Shown in pieces: positions 33,310-41,506 of a stretch of DNA of 42,699 nucleotides. Every line of letters begins with the position of its first letter. Positions within the stretch are counted from its first letter, which is position 1. The DNA is taken from NCBI GenBank assembly GCA_964547985.1, contig CAZJPV010000020.1, forward strand, positions 1 to 42,699, read 5' to 3'. This DNA comes from JAPLJU01 sp964547985. GTDB lineage: Bacteria; Desulfobacterota; Syntrophia; Syntrophales; UBA2192. The position numbers and the translations under genes were made by a program. The notes under the pieces were generated by a model, which searched no databases, was not told the DNA's origin, and worked only from the letters and a program-made list of their open reading frames with translations.

Positions 33310-33906
33310 TTATTTTTGTTTCGTGACGGCAAACTGAGCCCGTCTGTTCTTCGCCCATGCCCCTTCATCATGACCGGGATCAAGGGGTTTTTCTTCGCCG
33401 TAACTCACCGTGGATAAACGCCTGGCATCTATACCCAGGCCCACAAGATATTTCTTGGTGCCATCGGCTCTTCTCTGCCCGAGGGCCAGATTGTACTCGT
33501 TCGTCCCTCGCTCGTCGCAATGCCCTTCGATGCGCATAACGTAACCCCGATGGGCCTGAAGCCAATCGGCATGCTTCTTCAGCGTCGCCCGGGCTTCCGA
33601 TGTAAGCGCATACTGATCAAAGCCGAAATAAATGTTTTCAAAGCCGCTCCCTTTCGCCGCGGCGGCTGCCGCTTCCCGCTCTCTCAGAGCCTTCTCCCTC
33701 AATTCCTGCTCCCTCAGGGCCCGCTGCCTGGCCTCTTCATCTCTCATCCGCTGCAGGTCCGCGTCCGAGAGCTGACCCGGCTTGGACACCGCGGTCCCCC
33801 GGTCATCCATCAGCGTTTTTTTCTCCGGGGCGCAACCGGTAAACACGATGCAGGTGAGACTGATGCTCAAAAGGATAATGACTGCTAAGGCGAGTGTCTT
33901 CCGCAT
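33310..33906 (-). CDS. pal: Peptidoglycan-associated lipoprotein Pal (198 aa)
   Basis: A lipoprotein (lipobox VFTGC, Cys26) that anchors the outer membrane to peptidoglycan. A charged helical linker (DLQRMRDEEARQRALREQEL) precedes the OmpA-like domain, with the peptidoglycan-binding block IEGHCDERGTNEYNLALGQRRA at about 130-151 and the final NRRAQF. AGGAGG stands at good spacing before the ATG at 33906. A longer frame reaching into tolB exists but has no signal peptide at its start and is not used. It lies between tolB and cpoB. Confidence 0.95.
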   Translation of the reverse strand: MRKTLALAVIILLSISLTCIVFTGCAPEKKTLMDDRGTAVSKPGQLSDADLQRMRDEEARQRALREQELREKALREREAAAAAAKGSGFENIYFGFDQYALTSEARATLKKHADWLQAHRGYVMRIEGHCDERGTNEYNLALGQRRADGTKKYLVGLGIDARRLSTVSYGEEKPLDPGHDEGAWAKNRRAQFAVTKQK

Positions 33907-34015
33907 GAATCTTTCCTCCTTTTTTGTCTGGTCCTGAAGCCAATCCCTTTTACCGTTTCGGAAAAGGAAACCGCGTTTATTTAATCCATCTTCTCCAGAG
34001 GCGTCAATACAAATT

Positions 34016-35332
34016 TCATCTCGGGGACCAGGAGGGACCACCGTAGCTGTCAAATCCCTCATGAAGAACCCGTACATTCATGCCGTTTGAATTCATGATG
34101 CAGAGTCTCGCTTTTCCGCCCCGTTTGGAGACAAAGACAATGTAACGGCCGTCGGGAGACCAGCCCGGGGAGTCATTGCGGCTGTCGTCGGCCGTCAGCC
34201 GGGTCGGCGGCAGGGACCCGTCAAACCCGATGACAAAGATCTGAAAACGACCGCCTTCACGCCCCTCGTATGCGATCCGGTTCCCGCGGGGGGACCAGGA
34301 GGGTGAGGTGTTGTAGCCGCCCTCGTAGGTGATCCGGCGGGCGGAATTCTCACCGATGCCCTTCACATAAATCTGGGGTGATCCGGCACGATCGGAAACA
34401 AAGACAAACTGACGGCCGTCGGGCGACCAGCTGGGCGAGACTTCGATGGAGGGTTCGCTCGTCAGCCGCTTCAATTGACCGCCGGCCACATCCATCATGT
34501 AAATGTCTTCACTTCCATCCTTGCTTAAGGTGATGAGCATCTTTTTTCCGTCGGCGGACCATGAGGACGGGAGGTTCAATCCCTGGTAAGCGGAGAACTT
34601 CCGGTTCGTCCTTCGATTCACGTCCATGAGGTAGCCGTTGGGATTTCCGTCTTTATAAGACACGAAGGAAAGGCTCTTCCCATTGGGAGACCACCTTGGC
34701 ATGAGGGTGAGAGACTGGAAACCTGTCAGGCGGGTGAAGTCGGTCCCGTCGAAGCTGACCGTGTAAATCTCCGACACACTCCCCTTTTTCCCGGAGAAGG
34801 CAATCCTCGTGTTGAAGAGACCCTTCTCGCCGGTCAGGGCCAGGATAATTTCGTTGGCAAAGCGCAGGACCATCTCCCGTCTTTCATCGAGGGTGCCGAA
34901 ATATTTCTTGCCCACGAGAAGCTTCCCCTGGACGACATCAAAGAGACGAAATTCCGCCGTGAGCTCTTTGCCGTCATAGCGGTACCCCCCCGTCACCAGA
35001 GACTCCGCACCAATACCCACCCAGTCTGGGAAGCGGATACTCTCCGCCGTGATACCCGTTTTCTTCGGATCTCCGAGGTGAGCCTTCTTGTCGATGATGT
35101 TGAAAAACCCCGTGATCGTAAGGCTCCGCGACAGGGCATCGGAAAACCAGACGGAGTAGTCCTCCCGGGCACTGCCGCCGAGATTCTTGAAATCAGGAAT
35201 GGCGATCGGGAACTTCTGAAACGTGGGGGAGTCGATGTCGATGTAAACTTTGGCGACGGCCGGACCAGCAGCCGCGCCCGTGATGACCATGACGGCCACC
35301 AGGGCTGCAATTGCGTATCTCATAAGATTCAT
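34016..35332 (-). CDS. tolB: Tol-Pal system beta-propeller protein TolB (438 aa)
   Basis: A periplasmic partner of Pal. A signal peptide (MRYAIAALVAVMVITGAAAG) is followed by the N-terminal TolB domain (IAIPDFKNLGGS, FSDALSRSLTITGFF) and a six-bladed WD40-like propeller with repeated SWSPDGR / SFVSYKDG motifs. The last blade ends in PSWSPR, so the protein is complete and of usual length. The start at 35332 (or an ATG three codons later with better spacing to AGGGA) is unsettled. It is 50 bp after tolA. Confidence 0.95.
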   Translation of the reverse strand: MNLMRYAIAALVAVMVITGAAAGPAVAKVYIDIDSPTFQKFPIAIPDFKNLGGSAREDYSVWFSDALSRSLTITGFFNIIDKKAHLGDPKKTGITAESIRFPDWVGIGAESLVTGGYRYDGKELTAEFRLFDVVQGKLLVGKKYFGTLDERREMVLRFANEIILALTGEKGLFNTRIAFSGKKGSVSEIYTVSFDGTDFTRLTGFQSLTLMPRWSPNGKSLSFVSYKDGNPNGYLMDVNRRTNRKFSAYQGLNLPSSWSADGKKMLITLSKDGSEDIYMMDVAGGQLKRLTSEPSIEVSPSWSPDGRQFVFVSDRAGSPQIYVKGIGENSARRITYEGGYNTSPSWSPRGNRIAYEGREGGRFQIFVIGFDGSLPPTRLTADDSRNDSPGWSPDGRYIVFVSKRGGKARLCIMNSNGMNVRVLHEGFDSYGGPSWSPR

Positions 35333-35382
35333 TCCCTATTCATGCTTGCAGGATAAACGGATCCAGAAAAATTCGAGCGCTC

Positions 35383-36129
35383 TCACCGCAGTTCCGATGA
35401 CCGGAAACGGATTCCGAGTTCCACGTTGTCGTCACGGATCCACTCGGGAAGCGGGGGAAAGGGGCTTGCCTTTTGGACCGCCCGCATGGCCGAGGAGTCG
35501 AAATAGGTGTTCCCGGATTTCTTCTCGAACTGGGCCGAAAGCAGCATTCCGGACCTTGCGATCTTCACGTCGATGACGGTTTCGAGATTCTGGTTCTGCA
35601 AAATGCTCTGCGGCAATGCCCACTGGCCCTTGATCCTGGACCAGATCGAGGAGTAGTAGGACATGAGCCTCGTGTTGGTCTCCCCCTGCCCTGCGGGCCC
35701 CGCGGGCCCCGGAGGACCGGCCGCGCCTTTTTTCTCCGAGCTGGCCAGCCGTTTGCGGATGTCGTCTATCGCCCGGTCGACCCGGCCATCGTCCACCTTC
35801 TCGGTCACGGAATGCTTCTTGAGGGGCGAAGGCGGCGTCGTTTTGACCGTTTTCTTGAGCACTATCGTGTCTTCCTTGAAGCTCTCCCGGAGCGTCCTAG
35901 CCAGGATATCCTTCGACGGCGATGGCGCGGCTTTTCCCGAGAGAATAGCGGAGGGGCTGACGAGATCGACGGAATAGACGGGGCCGAAGGTCCACTGTCG
36001 CGACGGGAGGGAGGGTGAGAAGAAAAGGAGGGACAGAGCGACGACATGGATCAGGACGGAAAACAGGATCGTCCGTTTCAGGCTGATACCACCCTGAAAA
36101 TCACGTGTGGCGTATTCAAGCGATATCAT
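35383..36129 (-). CDS. tolA: TolA-like protein, short, with a collagen-like stretch (248 aa)
   Basis: A cytoplasmic-membrane anchor (residues 19-41, RTILFSVLIHVVALSLLFF), a middle region and a C-terminal TonB/TolA domain (VIDVKIARSGMLLSAQFEKK, DSSAMRAVQKASPFPPLPEW). It transmits proton-motive energy from TolQR to TolB/Pal. The middle region is short, not the long Ala/Lys helix of E. coli TolA, and holds a run of five Gly-X-Y triplets (GAAGPPGPAGPAGQG, about 136-150). The start overlaps the tolR stop by four bases (ATGA). An energy-transducing TonB-type protein is the alternative; the tol neighbours decide for TolA. Confidence 0.9.
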   Translation of the reverse strand: MISLEYATRDFQGGISLKRTILFSVLIHVVALSLLFFSPSLPSRQWTFGPVYSVDLVSPSAILSGKAAPSPSKDILARTLRESFKEDTIVLKKTVKTTPPSPLKKHSVTEKVDDGRVDRAIDDIRKRLASSEKKGAAGPPGPAGPAGQGETNTRLMSYYSSIWSRIKGQWALPQSILQNQNLETVIDVKIARSGMLLSAQFEKKSGNTYFDSSAMRAVQKASPFPPLPEWIRDDNVELGIRFRSSELR

Positions 36130-36551
36130 CTCGTACCCTGCGGCGGTTCCGTGATCATGCCCAGTTTGTCAATGCCGGCCTTCCGGACCTCGGCCATAAC
36201 CTGGACAACGAACCCGTATGGAACCTCTTTGTCGGCACGCATGTACACCTCTTTATCGAGACGGTTCTTGAAGATACTCTCCAGCTTGGGGCTGAGATCG
36301 CCCATGGAAGTCTTGTATTCGTTGAGGTATAATTCTTTTTTGCCGTTGATGGTCAGCACGATCTTTTCCTCCCCCACATGGACGCTTTTCGCCTTCACCC
36401 GGGGGAGATTCACATCGATCCCCATCTGGAGCATGGGCGCCGTGACCATGAAGATGATCAGGAGCACGAGGATGACATCCACGAGCGGGGTCACGTTGAT
36501 GTCCGAGACGTGCTTATTTTCCGTGTGATTGGGTCTTCTACGGTAACGCAT
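36126..36551 (-). CDS. tolR: TolR/ExbD-type biopolymer transport protein (141 aa)
   Basis: One membrane span near the N-terminus (LVDVILVLLIIFMVTAPML, about 26-44) with the conserved Asp in the span (PLVDVILVLLIIF) that is part of the proton path. The periplasmic part (MGIDVNLPRVKAKSV and the following) is of usual size. It works with TolQ as a proton-driven motor. It starts six bases after tolQ and overlaps tolA by four bases, so the three genes are tightly coupled. Confidence 0.95.
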   Translation of the reverse strand: MRYRRRPNHTENKHVSDINVTPLVDVILVLLIIFMVTAPMLQMGIDVNLPRVKAKSVHVGEEKIVLTINGKKELYLNEYKTSMGDLSPKLESIFKNRLDKEVYMRADKEVPYGFVVQVMAEVRKAGIDKLGMITEPPQGTR

Positions 36552-36556
36552 GATAC

Positions 36557-37309
36557 CTACTTCCGTATGTAGTGTCTCTCGACGATGTTGAGAAACTCGG
36601 AGGAGAAGTTGTCCATCTCCTGGGTGATGAGCCGGATGCGGCTCAGGTAGTAGTTATAAAAAATAACAGCGGGGATTGCCGCTGCCAGACCCGCTGCCGT
36701 GGCGATCAGGGCTTCCGAGATGCCCGGAGCGACAACGGCCAGAGTGGCCGAGCCCCGGAAGCCTATGCCCCGGAAGGCGTTCATGATCCCCCACACCGTG
36801 CCGAAAAGCCCGATGAAAGGGCTGGCGCTGCCCGTCGTGGCCAGAAACCCGAGGGCACTCTCCAGCTTGGAGGCCTCCTGGCCGGAGGCCCTGTTGAGCG
36901 CCCGCTCCACGTTGTCGACCCCGACCAGCTCGACGGACGGGATGTCGCCGTCGGCAAGATCACCGGCTCCGCCCGAACCCCGGCCGGACTTGCTTAATTT
37001 CCCCAGTTCGATGTACCCGGCCCGGAAGACCTCCGCCAGCGTCGAAGCCCGAAATTTCCTCGACTCGGGGAAAATATCTGAAAGCTTGCTGCTTCTCATG
37101 TAAAGGTCCAGGAACTGTTCGTTCTCCTTCTTCGTCTTCCGGATGACCCTGTACTTCATTAGAATAATGGCCCAGGAAACAACGGAAAAAATGAGGAGCA
37201 GGGCCAGGACGAATTGCACCATCCCGCCGGCATCGAGGATCATGCCCAGAAGGCTCCCGCCGTAATTCCCGCCGAAATCAAGGGCTGTAACCGCAAGAAA
37301 TCCCGACAT
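36557..37309 (-). CDS. tolQ: TolQ/MotA/ExbB proton channel (250 aa)
   Basis: Three membrane spans: residues about 25-45 (FVLALLLIFSVVSWAIILM), 140-160 (LGFLATTGSASPFIGLFGTV) and 180-205 (ISEALIATAAGLAAAIPAVI). The last two carry the MotA/ExbB motif GLFGTVWGIM and the channel Thr/Ala residues. With TolR it turns proton flow into movement of TolA. The ATG at 37309 has GGAGG five bases upstream; an upstream ATG seven codons earlier lacks such a site. A residue stretch at about 85-125 holds a short Gly-rich insert (SKSGRGSGGAGD). It is first in the tol operon. Confidence 0.94.
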   Translation of the reverse strand: MSGFLAVTALDFGGNYGGSLLGMILDAGGMVQFVLALLLIFSVVSWAIILMKYRVIRKTKKENEQFLDLYMRSSKLSDIFPESRKFRASTLAEVFRAGYIELGKLSKSGRGSGGAGDLADGDIPSVELVGVDNVERALNRASGQEASKLESALGFLATTGSASPFIGLFGTVWGIMNAFRGIGFRGSATLAVVAPGISEALIATAAGLAAAIPAVIFYNYYLSRIRLITQEMDNFSSEFLNIVERHYIRK

Positions 37310-37340
37310 TCTTACCTCCATTTGGTTCAATCTGCGGCAG

Positions 37341-37369
37341 TATTTATGTCAAAATATCCGCCTTGTCAA
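37341..37369 (-). promoter_or_regulatory. Promoter of the tolQRAB-pal-cpoB operon
   Basis: On the minus strand a perfect TTGACA (37369-37364) and TAAATA (37346-37341) stand 17 bp apart, about 30 bp before the tolQ ATG. The -10 box is poor, but the -35 box and spacing are ideal. Confidence 0.5.
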
Positions 37370-37428
37370 TAAACTTTTAGGCTAAAGAGGGAAAAAGTCG
37401 AAGAAATTCCCGCTTTTGAAATATGGCC

Positions 37429-37457
37429 TTGACTCGGCCATCCGATTGGTATAGAGA
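37429..37457 (+). promoter_or_regulatory. Candidate promoter of the pyr cluster
   Basis: TTGACT (37429-37434) is followed by TAGAGA at 17 bp or TATAGA at 15 bp. Transcription would start near 37465 and run through the leader open frame and terminator before pyrR. Confidence 0.4.
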
Positions 37458-37509
37458 ATCCACAAACGACCTTTTAATTTGATCCGGTGAGATTGAAAAA
37501 GGATCGGTC

Positions 37510-37560
37510 ATGAACCATGTGGGAATCAAAAAAGACTGTGTGCGTAAGCCTTCCCGTTGA
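37510..37560 (+). CDS. Putative pyr leader peptide (16 aa)
   Basis: The frame reads MNHVGIKKDCVRKPSR and stops with TGA at 37558-37560, inside the loop of the terminator hairpin. AAAAAGGA lies seven bases before the ATG. Its value is its position: translation to the end would melt the terminator. No run of one regulatory codon is present, so the signal would be transcription-translation coupling rather than tRNA shortage. Confidence 0.45.
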   Translation: MNHVGIKKDCVRKPSR

Positions 37561-37577
37561 CGGGAAGGTTTTTTTTT
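37549..37577 (+). terminator. Intrinsic terminator in the pyr leader
   Basis: CCTTCCCG and CGGGAAGG form a perfect 8-bp stem with a TTGA tetraloop, followed by nine T. It lies 77 bp before pyrR on the same strand, so it ends a leader transcript unless relieved. Confidence 0.8.
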
Positions 37578-37653
37578 GATTGAAAGCGGTCCCGGGCGGC
37601 CATCCTTATCGGGTTGGAGCCGCCGCAAAAAATCACGGCGGGGGGAGTTCAAG

Positions 37654-38187
37654 ATGAGCAAGAAAAGAGTGGTCATGGATTCCGAGGGGATCGACCGGTC
37701 CCTCACGCGAATCTCCTATGAGATCCTCGAGAAGAACAAGGGCGTTGAAGATCTCGTGATCATCGGCATCCAGAAGGGCGGTGTGTTCCTCGCTGAAAGG
37801 ATCTGCGAGAAGATCTCCCGGATCGAAGACGCGAAGGTGCCCATGGGGAAACTGGACATCACCCTGTACCGGGACGATCTGTCGTCGAAGAAACCGAGGA
37901 TAGGAAAGACGGACATCCCGTTTTCCCTGGACAATAAAAAGGTCGTCATCGTCGACGACGTCCTCTTCACGGGGAGGACCATCCGTGCGGCCATGGACGC
38001 GCTGATCGACTTTGGCCGGCCCAGGCTCATACAGCTTGCCGTTCTCATCGATCGGGGCCACCGGGAGCTCCCGATCCGGGCCGACTTCGTCGGCAAAAAC
38101 CTTCCCTCCTCGCTCTGGGAGGAAGTGAACGTGAGCGTGAGCACGGACAAGGCAAAGGACGAGGTGGTCATCCTCGAAAACGCGTAG
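37654..38187 (+). CDS. pyrR: Bifunctional pyr regulator / uracil phosphoribosyltransferase PyrR (177 aa)
   Basis: A phosphoribosyltransferase fold with the PRPP-binding motif VVIVDDVLFTGRTIRAA at about 93-109. PyrR proteins have uracil phosphoribosyltransferase activity, and in many bacteria they bind leader RNA in the presence of UMP to lower pyr expression. The length of 177 is typical. The ATG at 37654 is preceded by GGGGGAG; an open extension upstream has no such site. pyrB and pyrC follow on the same strand, and the terminator-bearing leader lies just upstream, which supports a regulatory role here. Confidence 0.93.
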   Translation: MSKKRVVMDSEGIDRSLTRISYEILEKNKGVEDLVIIGIQKGGVFLAERICEKISRIEDAKVPMGKLDITLYRDDLSSKKPRIGKTDIPFSLDNKKVVIVDDVLFTGRTIRAAMDALIDFGRPRLIQLAVLIDRGHRELPIRADFVGKNLPSSLWEEVNVSVSTDKAKDEVVILENA

Positions 38188-38264
38188 GACATGGGCATAA
38201 GGCAGGGGCCGGCAATTTAAGGACAGAGAAGAAGAGAGAACAGGAGAATTATCGATCGTGAAAT

Positions 38265-38292
38265 TCACCACTCACCACGCACCACTCACCAC
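38265..38292 (+). repeat. Heptamer array TCACCAC x4 before pyrB
   Basis: Four head-to-tail 7-bp units (TCACCAC, TCACCAC, GCACCAC, TCACCAC) fill the gap between pyrR and pyrB, about 22 bp before the pyrB start. The unit differs at one base from the TCACAAC arrays near recO and glyQ. Confidence 0.8.
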
Positions 38293-38313
38293 TGCATATC
38301 AGGGAGTACCTTC

Positions 38314-39237
38314 ATGAAATTAGCCAGGAAAGACATTCTGGGCATCCGGGAACTCACCGTGGAAGAGATTAACCTCGTCCTGGACACGGCGGAGTCCTTT
38401 ATCGAGGTTTCGACACGAGAGATCAAGAAGGTCCCCACCCTCAGGGGGGTGACGGTCATGAACCTCTTCTACGAGCCGAGCACCCGGACACGGACCTCCT
38501 TCGAGATCGCCGCCAAGCGACTGAGCGCCGACACGATCAACATCGCCGCGGCAACGAGCAGCGTCGTCAAGGGTGAGACCTTCGTCGACACGGCGAAAAA
38601 CCTCGAGGCCATGAACCCGGACATCATCGTGCTCAGACACAGCGCCGCCGGGGCGCCCCACATGCTCTCGAGGGTCGTAAGGCAGTGCGTGATCAACGCC
38701 GGCGACGGGGCCCACGAACACCCCACGCAGGCCCTGCTTGACATGATGACGATCCGGGAGAAGAAAAAGAGAATCGCCGGACTCAGGGTCGCGATCATCG
38801 GGGACATCGCCCACAGCCGCGTGGCCCGCTCCAACATCTACGGTCTCACCAAGATGGGGGCTAAAGTGACCGTCGGGGGCCCGAGCACCATGATGCCCCG
38901 CTTCATCGATCGGCTGGGGGTGGAGCTGCATCACCACGTGGATGACGCCATCCGGGATGCCGACATCATCATGATGCTCCGGATCCAGACGGAGAGGCAG
39001 GACATGAGTGTCTTCCCGTCGCTCAGGGAATACGCCAACCTCTTCGGCCTGAACCGAAAGCGCATGGCCCTCGCCAAAGACGACGTCATCATCATGCACC
39101 CGGGGCCCATGAACCGGGGTGTCGAGATCTCTCCCGACGTGGCCGACGGCCCCTACTCGGTGATCCTCGACCAGGTGACAAACGGTGTCGCGGTAAGAAT
39201 GGCACTCCTCTATCTGCTGTCTTCTGGAGGTAATTGA
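38314..39237 (+). CDS. pyrB: Aspartate carbamoyltransferase catalytic chain (307 aa)
   Basis: Second step of pyrimidine synthesis: carbamoyl phosphate plus aspartate gives carbamoyl aspartate. The carbamoyl-phosphate motif STRTRTSFE is at 56-64 and the HPTQALLDMMT motif at about 136-146; the aspartate-side residues RIQTERQ and HPGPMNRG are also present. The length of 307 is typical. The regulatory chain pyrI is not adjacent, so it is probably of the class that works without it or with PyrC. AGGGAG lies upstream of the ATG. Its TGA overlaps the ATG of pyrC. Confidence 0.96.
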   Translation: MKLARKDILGIRELTVEEINLVLDTAESFIEVSTREIKKVPTLRGVTVMNLFYEPSTRTRTSFEIAAKRLSADTINIAAATSSVVKGETFVDTAKNLEAMNPDIIVLRHSAAGAPHMLSRVVRQCVINAGDGAHEHPTQALLDMMTIREKKKRIAGLRVAIIGDIAHSRVARSNIYGLTKMGAKVTVGGPSTMMPRFIDRLGVELHHHVDDAIRDADIIMMLRIQTERQDMSVFPSLREYANLFGLNRKRMALAKDDVIIMHPGPMNRGVEISPDVADGPYSVILDQVTNGVAVRMALLYLLSSGGN

Positions 39238-40541
39238 TGAATCTTCTGATCAAAGGCGGACGAGTCATCGACCCCTCACAGGGGCTCGACGCGAAGATGG
39301 ATATCCTGGTGGAAAACGGGAAAATATCAAAGATTGGGAAGAGCATTCCGGACGGCGGCGCGAAGGCCTCCAAAAAAGCGTCCGCTTTGCAGGTCATTGA
39401 TGCTTGCAATCTCTTAGTCCTTCCCGGCCTCGTTGACATGCACACCCACCTCCGGGAACCGGGCTATGAGTACAAGGAGACGATCGAGACAGGGAGCGAG
39501 GCGGCCCTGGCCGGCGGGTTCACATCGATCGCCTGCATGCCTAACACAGACCCCACCAACGACAACCGTTCCGTCACGGAGTTCATCATCCGCCAGGCGG
39601 CGAAGTGCGGCCTTGTGAATGTCTACCCCGTCGCAGCGATCAGCAAGGGCTCGGAAGGAAAGGGGCTGACGGAATTCGGTGACCTGCTGGAGGCGGGAGC
39701 CGTGGCCTTCTCCGACGACGGCAAGCCCGTGATGGCCGGGGGGCTCATGCGCCGGGCCTTGGAATACGCCGGCTCCTTCGGCGTTCCCATCATCTCCCAC
39801 TGCGAGGACGCAACACTCTCCGCCGGCGGGCTGATGAACGAGGGGCTCACGTCGACGGAACTGGGGCTTCCGGGCATCCCCTCCATATCCGAAGAGGTCA
39901 TGGTCGCCCGGGACATCCTGATTGCCGCTTACACGGAAACGGCCCTCCACATCGCCCACGTGAGCACGGCGGGCTCCGTCGATCTCATCCGCGATGCGAA
40001 GAAACGGGGCGTGCGGGTCACGGCGGAGACGGCGCCCCACTATTTCTGCCTGTCGGAAGAGGCGCTCACGGAGTTTGACACGCGGCTCAAGATGAACCCG
40101 CCCCTCCGGAGCACCGCCGATGTCGCCGCCATCAAAAAGGGTCTGCGCGACGGGACCCTCGATGCCATTGCCACGGACCACGCCCCCCAGTCATCCATTG
40201 AAAAGGAAGTGGAGTTCGAGTACGCAGCCAACGGTATCATCGGCCTGGAGACGTCGCTAGGGCTGAGCCTCCGCCTGGTTGAAGAGGGCATCCTGACACT
40301 TCCGCAGCTGGTCGAAAAGATGAGTCTCAACCCGGCGAAGATTCTTCGGCTGAAAAAGGGGACGCTCAAGCCGGGCACTGACGCCGACATTACCATCATT
40401 GATCCTGAAAAGGCATGGATTGTTGACGTAAAGAAGTTCCGGTCCAAGAGCCGTAATTCCCCCTTTGGCGGCTGGCAACTGAAGGGGAAGGTCATCCACA
40501 CCATCGTCGCCGGTGTCGTGAAATTCACTGACCGTGAATAG
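39237..40541 (+). CDS. pyrC: Dihydroorotase, class I (434 aa)
   Basis: Third step of pyrimidine synthesis: ring closure of carbamoyl aspartate to dihydroorotate, in the cytoplasm. The metal motif DMHTHLREPG (His69, His71) is followed by PVAAISKGSEG, the FSDDGKPV block with the bridging Asp, HCED, the H in LHIAHVSTA and ATDHAPQS with the catalytic Asp. It is of class I length. The start at 39237 (ATG overlapping the pyrB TGA) has GGAGG six bases upstream, which sets it apart from a TTG one codon earlier. It ends the pyr cluster. Confidence 0.95.
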   Translation: MNLLIKGGRVIDPSQGLDAKMDILVENGKISKIGKSIPDGGAKASKKASALQVIDACNLLVLPGLVDMHTHLREPGYEYKETIETGSEAALAGGFTSIACMPNTDPTNDNRSVTEFIIRQAAKCGLVNVYPVAAISKGSEGKGLTEFGDLLEAGAVAFSDDGKPVMAGGLMRRALEYAGSFGVPIISHCEDATLSAGGLMNEGLTSTELGLPGIPSISEEVMVARDILIAAYTETALHIAHVSTAGSVDLIRDAKKRGVRVTAETAPHYFCLSEEALTEFDTRLKMNPPLRSTADVAAIKKGLRDGTLDAIATDHAPQSSIEKEVEFEYAANGIIGLETSLGLSLRLVEEGILTLPQLVEKMSLNPAKILRLKKGTLKPGTDADITIIDPEKAWIVDVKKFRSKSRNSPFGGWQLKGKVIHTIVAGVVKFTDRE

Positions 40542-40598
40542 CTACGAGTGTTTCTAATGAATAATATTTTCTCATACTTCGCTTCACATTATTATTGC

Positions 40599-40626
40599 TC
40601 ACAACTCACAACACACAACTCACAAC
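40599..40626 (+). repeat. Heptamer array TCACAAC x4 before recO
   Basis: Four units (TCACAAC, TCACAAC, ACACAAC, TCACAAC) preceded by TTGC end eight bases before the recO ATG. The array read on the other strand is GTTGTGR with GCAA at its end, exactly the form found after glyQ. Confidence 0.8.
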
Positions 40627-40633
40627 CCTTATA

Positions 40634-41407
40634 ATGATTGGTAGAAACGTTCAGAAAACAAGGGCTGTCGTTCTGCGAACCCTGGACTATGGGGAGTCCA
40701 ACAGGATCGTTACCTTCTTCACCGCCGATATCGGGAAACTCAAGGGGATCGCCAAGGGCGCGCGGCGAAGCAAAAAGCGGTTCGCCAATGCCCTGGAGCT
40801 TTTTTCACTCTCGAACGTGCTTTTCTCGAGGGGCGGCCGGGGCGGACTTTCCCTCATCGAGGGCGCCGATGTCGTCTCCCACCACCCGGGCATCCGGGAA
40901 GACCTGGAAAAGACCCTCATCGCCACCTATCTCGCCGAGCTTGTCGACGGCTTCAGTGTCGAAGGGAAAAAAAACGCGGAACTTTTCCGCCTCCTCGAAG
41001 ATTTCCTGGTATTCCTGGATCGCGAAGCCCTGCAGCCCGGCATCGAAAGATTCTTCGAGATGAGGCTTCTGAAGCTCACCGGCTACGATCTCCACATCCG
41101 GAGCTGTCTCACCTGCAGAAAAAAACTCGATGAGATCAGCGAACCCGCTTTCATCCCGGCCGATGGCGGAATCCGCTGCCGGACCTGCCTCAAAAACTCC
41201 GCAACAGGCCTGTCCGTCACGCCCGGGACACTGAAAACGCTCATTGCTGGATCACAGACGGATCTTCAGATGATCTCGAGGCTTGCCGTCTCCGACCGGA
41301 CGGCCAGGGAGAGCCGGGCCGTCCTCGGCGCCATCATCGAACACCTCCTCGGCAAGGCCCTCAAATCTCTCAAAGTCCTTGATGATATGAGGAAAACGGT
41401 ACTTTGA
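40634..41407 (+). CDS. recO: DNA repair protein RecO (257 aa)
   Basis: RecO loads RecA at gaps together with RecF and RecR. The N-terminal OB-fold reads KTRAVVLRTLDYGESNRIVTFF, followed by KLKGIAKGARRSKKRF; the zinc site is CLTCRKK and CRTCL (about 163-198). The C-terminal helices are complete. The ATG at 40634 has no visible Shine-Dalgarno and stands right after the heptamer array; the array lies where the ribosome site would be, which is unusual. A longer open frame through the array is less likely because it encodes only repeat residues. Confidence 0.9.
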   Translation: MIGRNVQKTRAVVLRTLDYGESNRIVTFFTADIGKLKGIAKGARRSKKRFANALELFSLSNVLFSRGGRGGLSLIEGADVVSHHPGIREDLEKTLIATYLAELVDGFSVEGKKNAELFRLLEDFLVFLDREALQPGIERFFEMRLLKLTGYDLHIRSCLTCRKKLDEISEPAFIPADGGIRCRTCLKNSATGLSVTPGTLKTLIAGSQTDLQMISRLAVSDRTARESRAVLGAIIEHLLGKALKSLKVLDDMRKTVL

Positions 41408-41506
41408 TTTCCCTTGACTTTGGCCCCGCCATAATGCTACTTGTCCCGCCTGTGTGACCGATCAAAAAATCCATTTTAAACGGTTTTTTTATGCCGGGAG
41501 GAAGAC

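Larger units (their letters stand above)
37481..37577 (+). promoter_or_regulatory. Attenuator-like leader of the pyr cluster
   Basis: Three elements lie in order. An upstream hairpin (GATCC 37481-37485 with GGATC 37501-37505, extendable by G-U pairs) covers the ribosome site AAAAAGGA. A 16-codon frame follows (37510-37560). An intrinsic terminator (CCTTCCCG / CGGGAAGG, TTGA loop, nine T) at 37549-37577 contains the stop codon of that frame. A ribosome reaching the stop would sit on the terminator and keep it from folding, as in the E. coli pyrBI leader. PyrR binding to the RNA is an alternative control. Confidence 0.55.
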
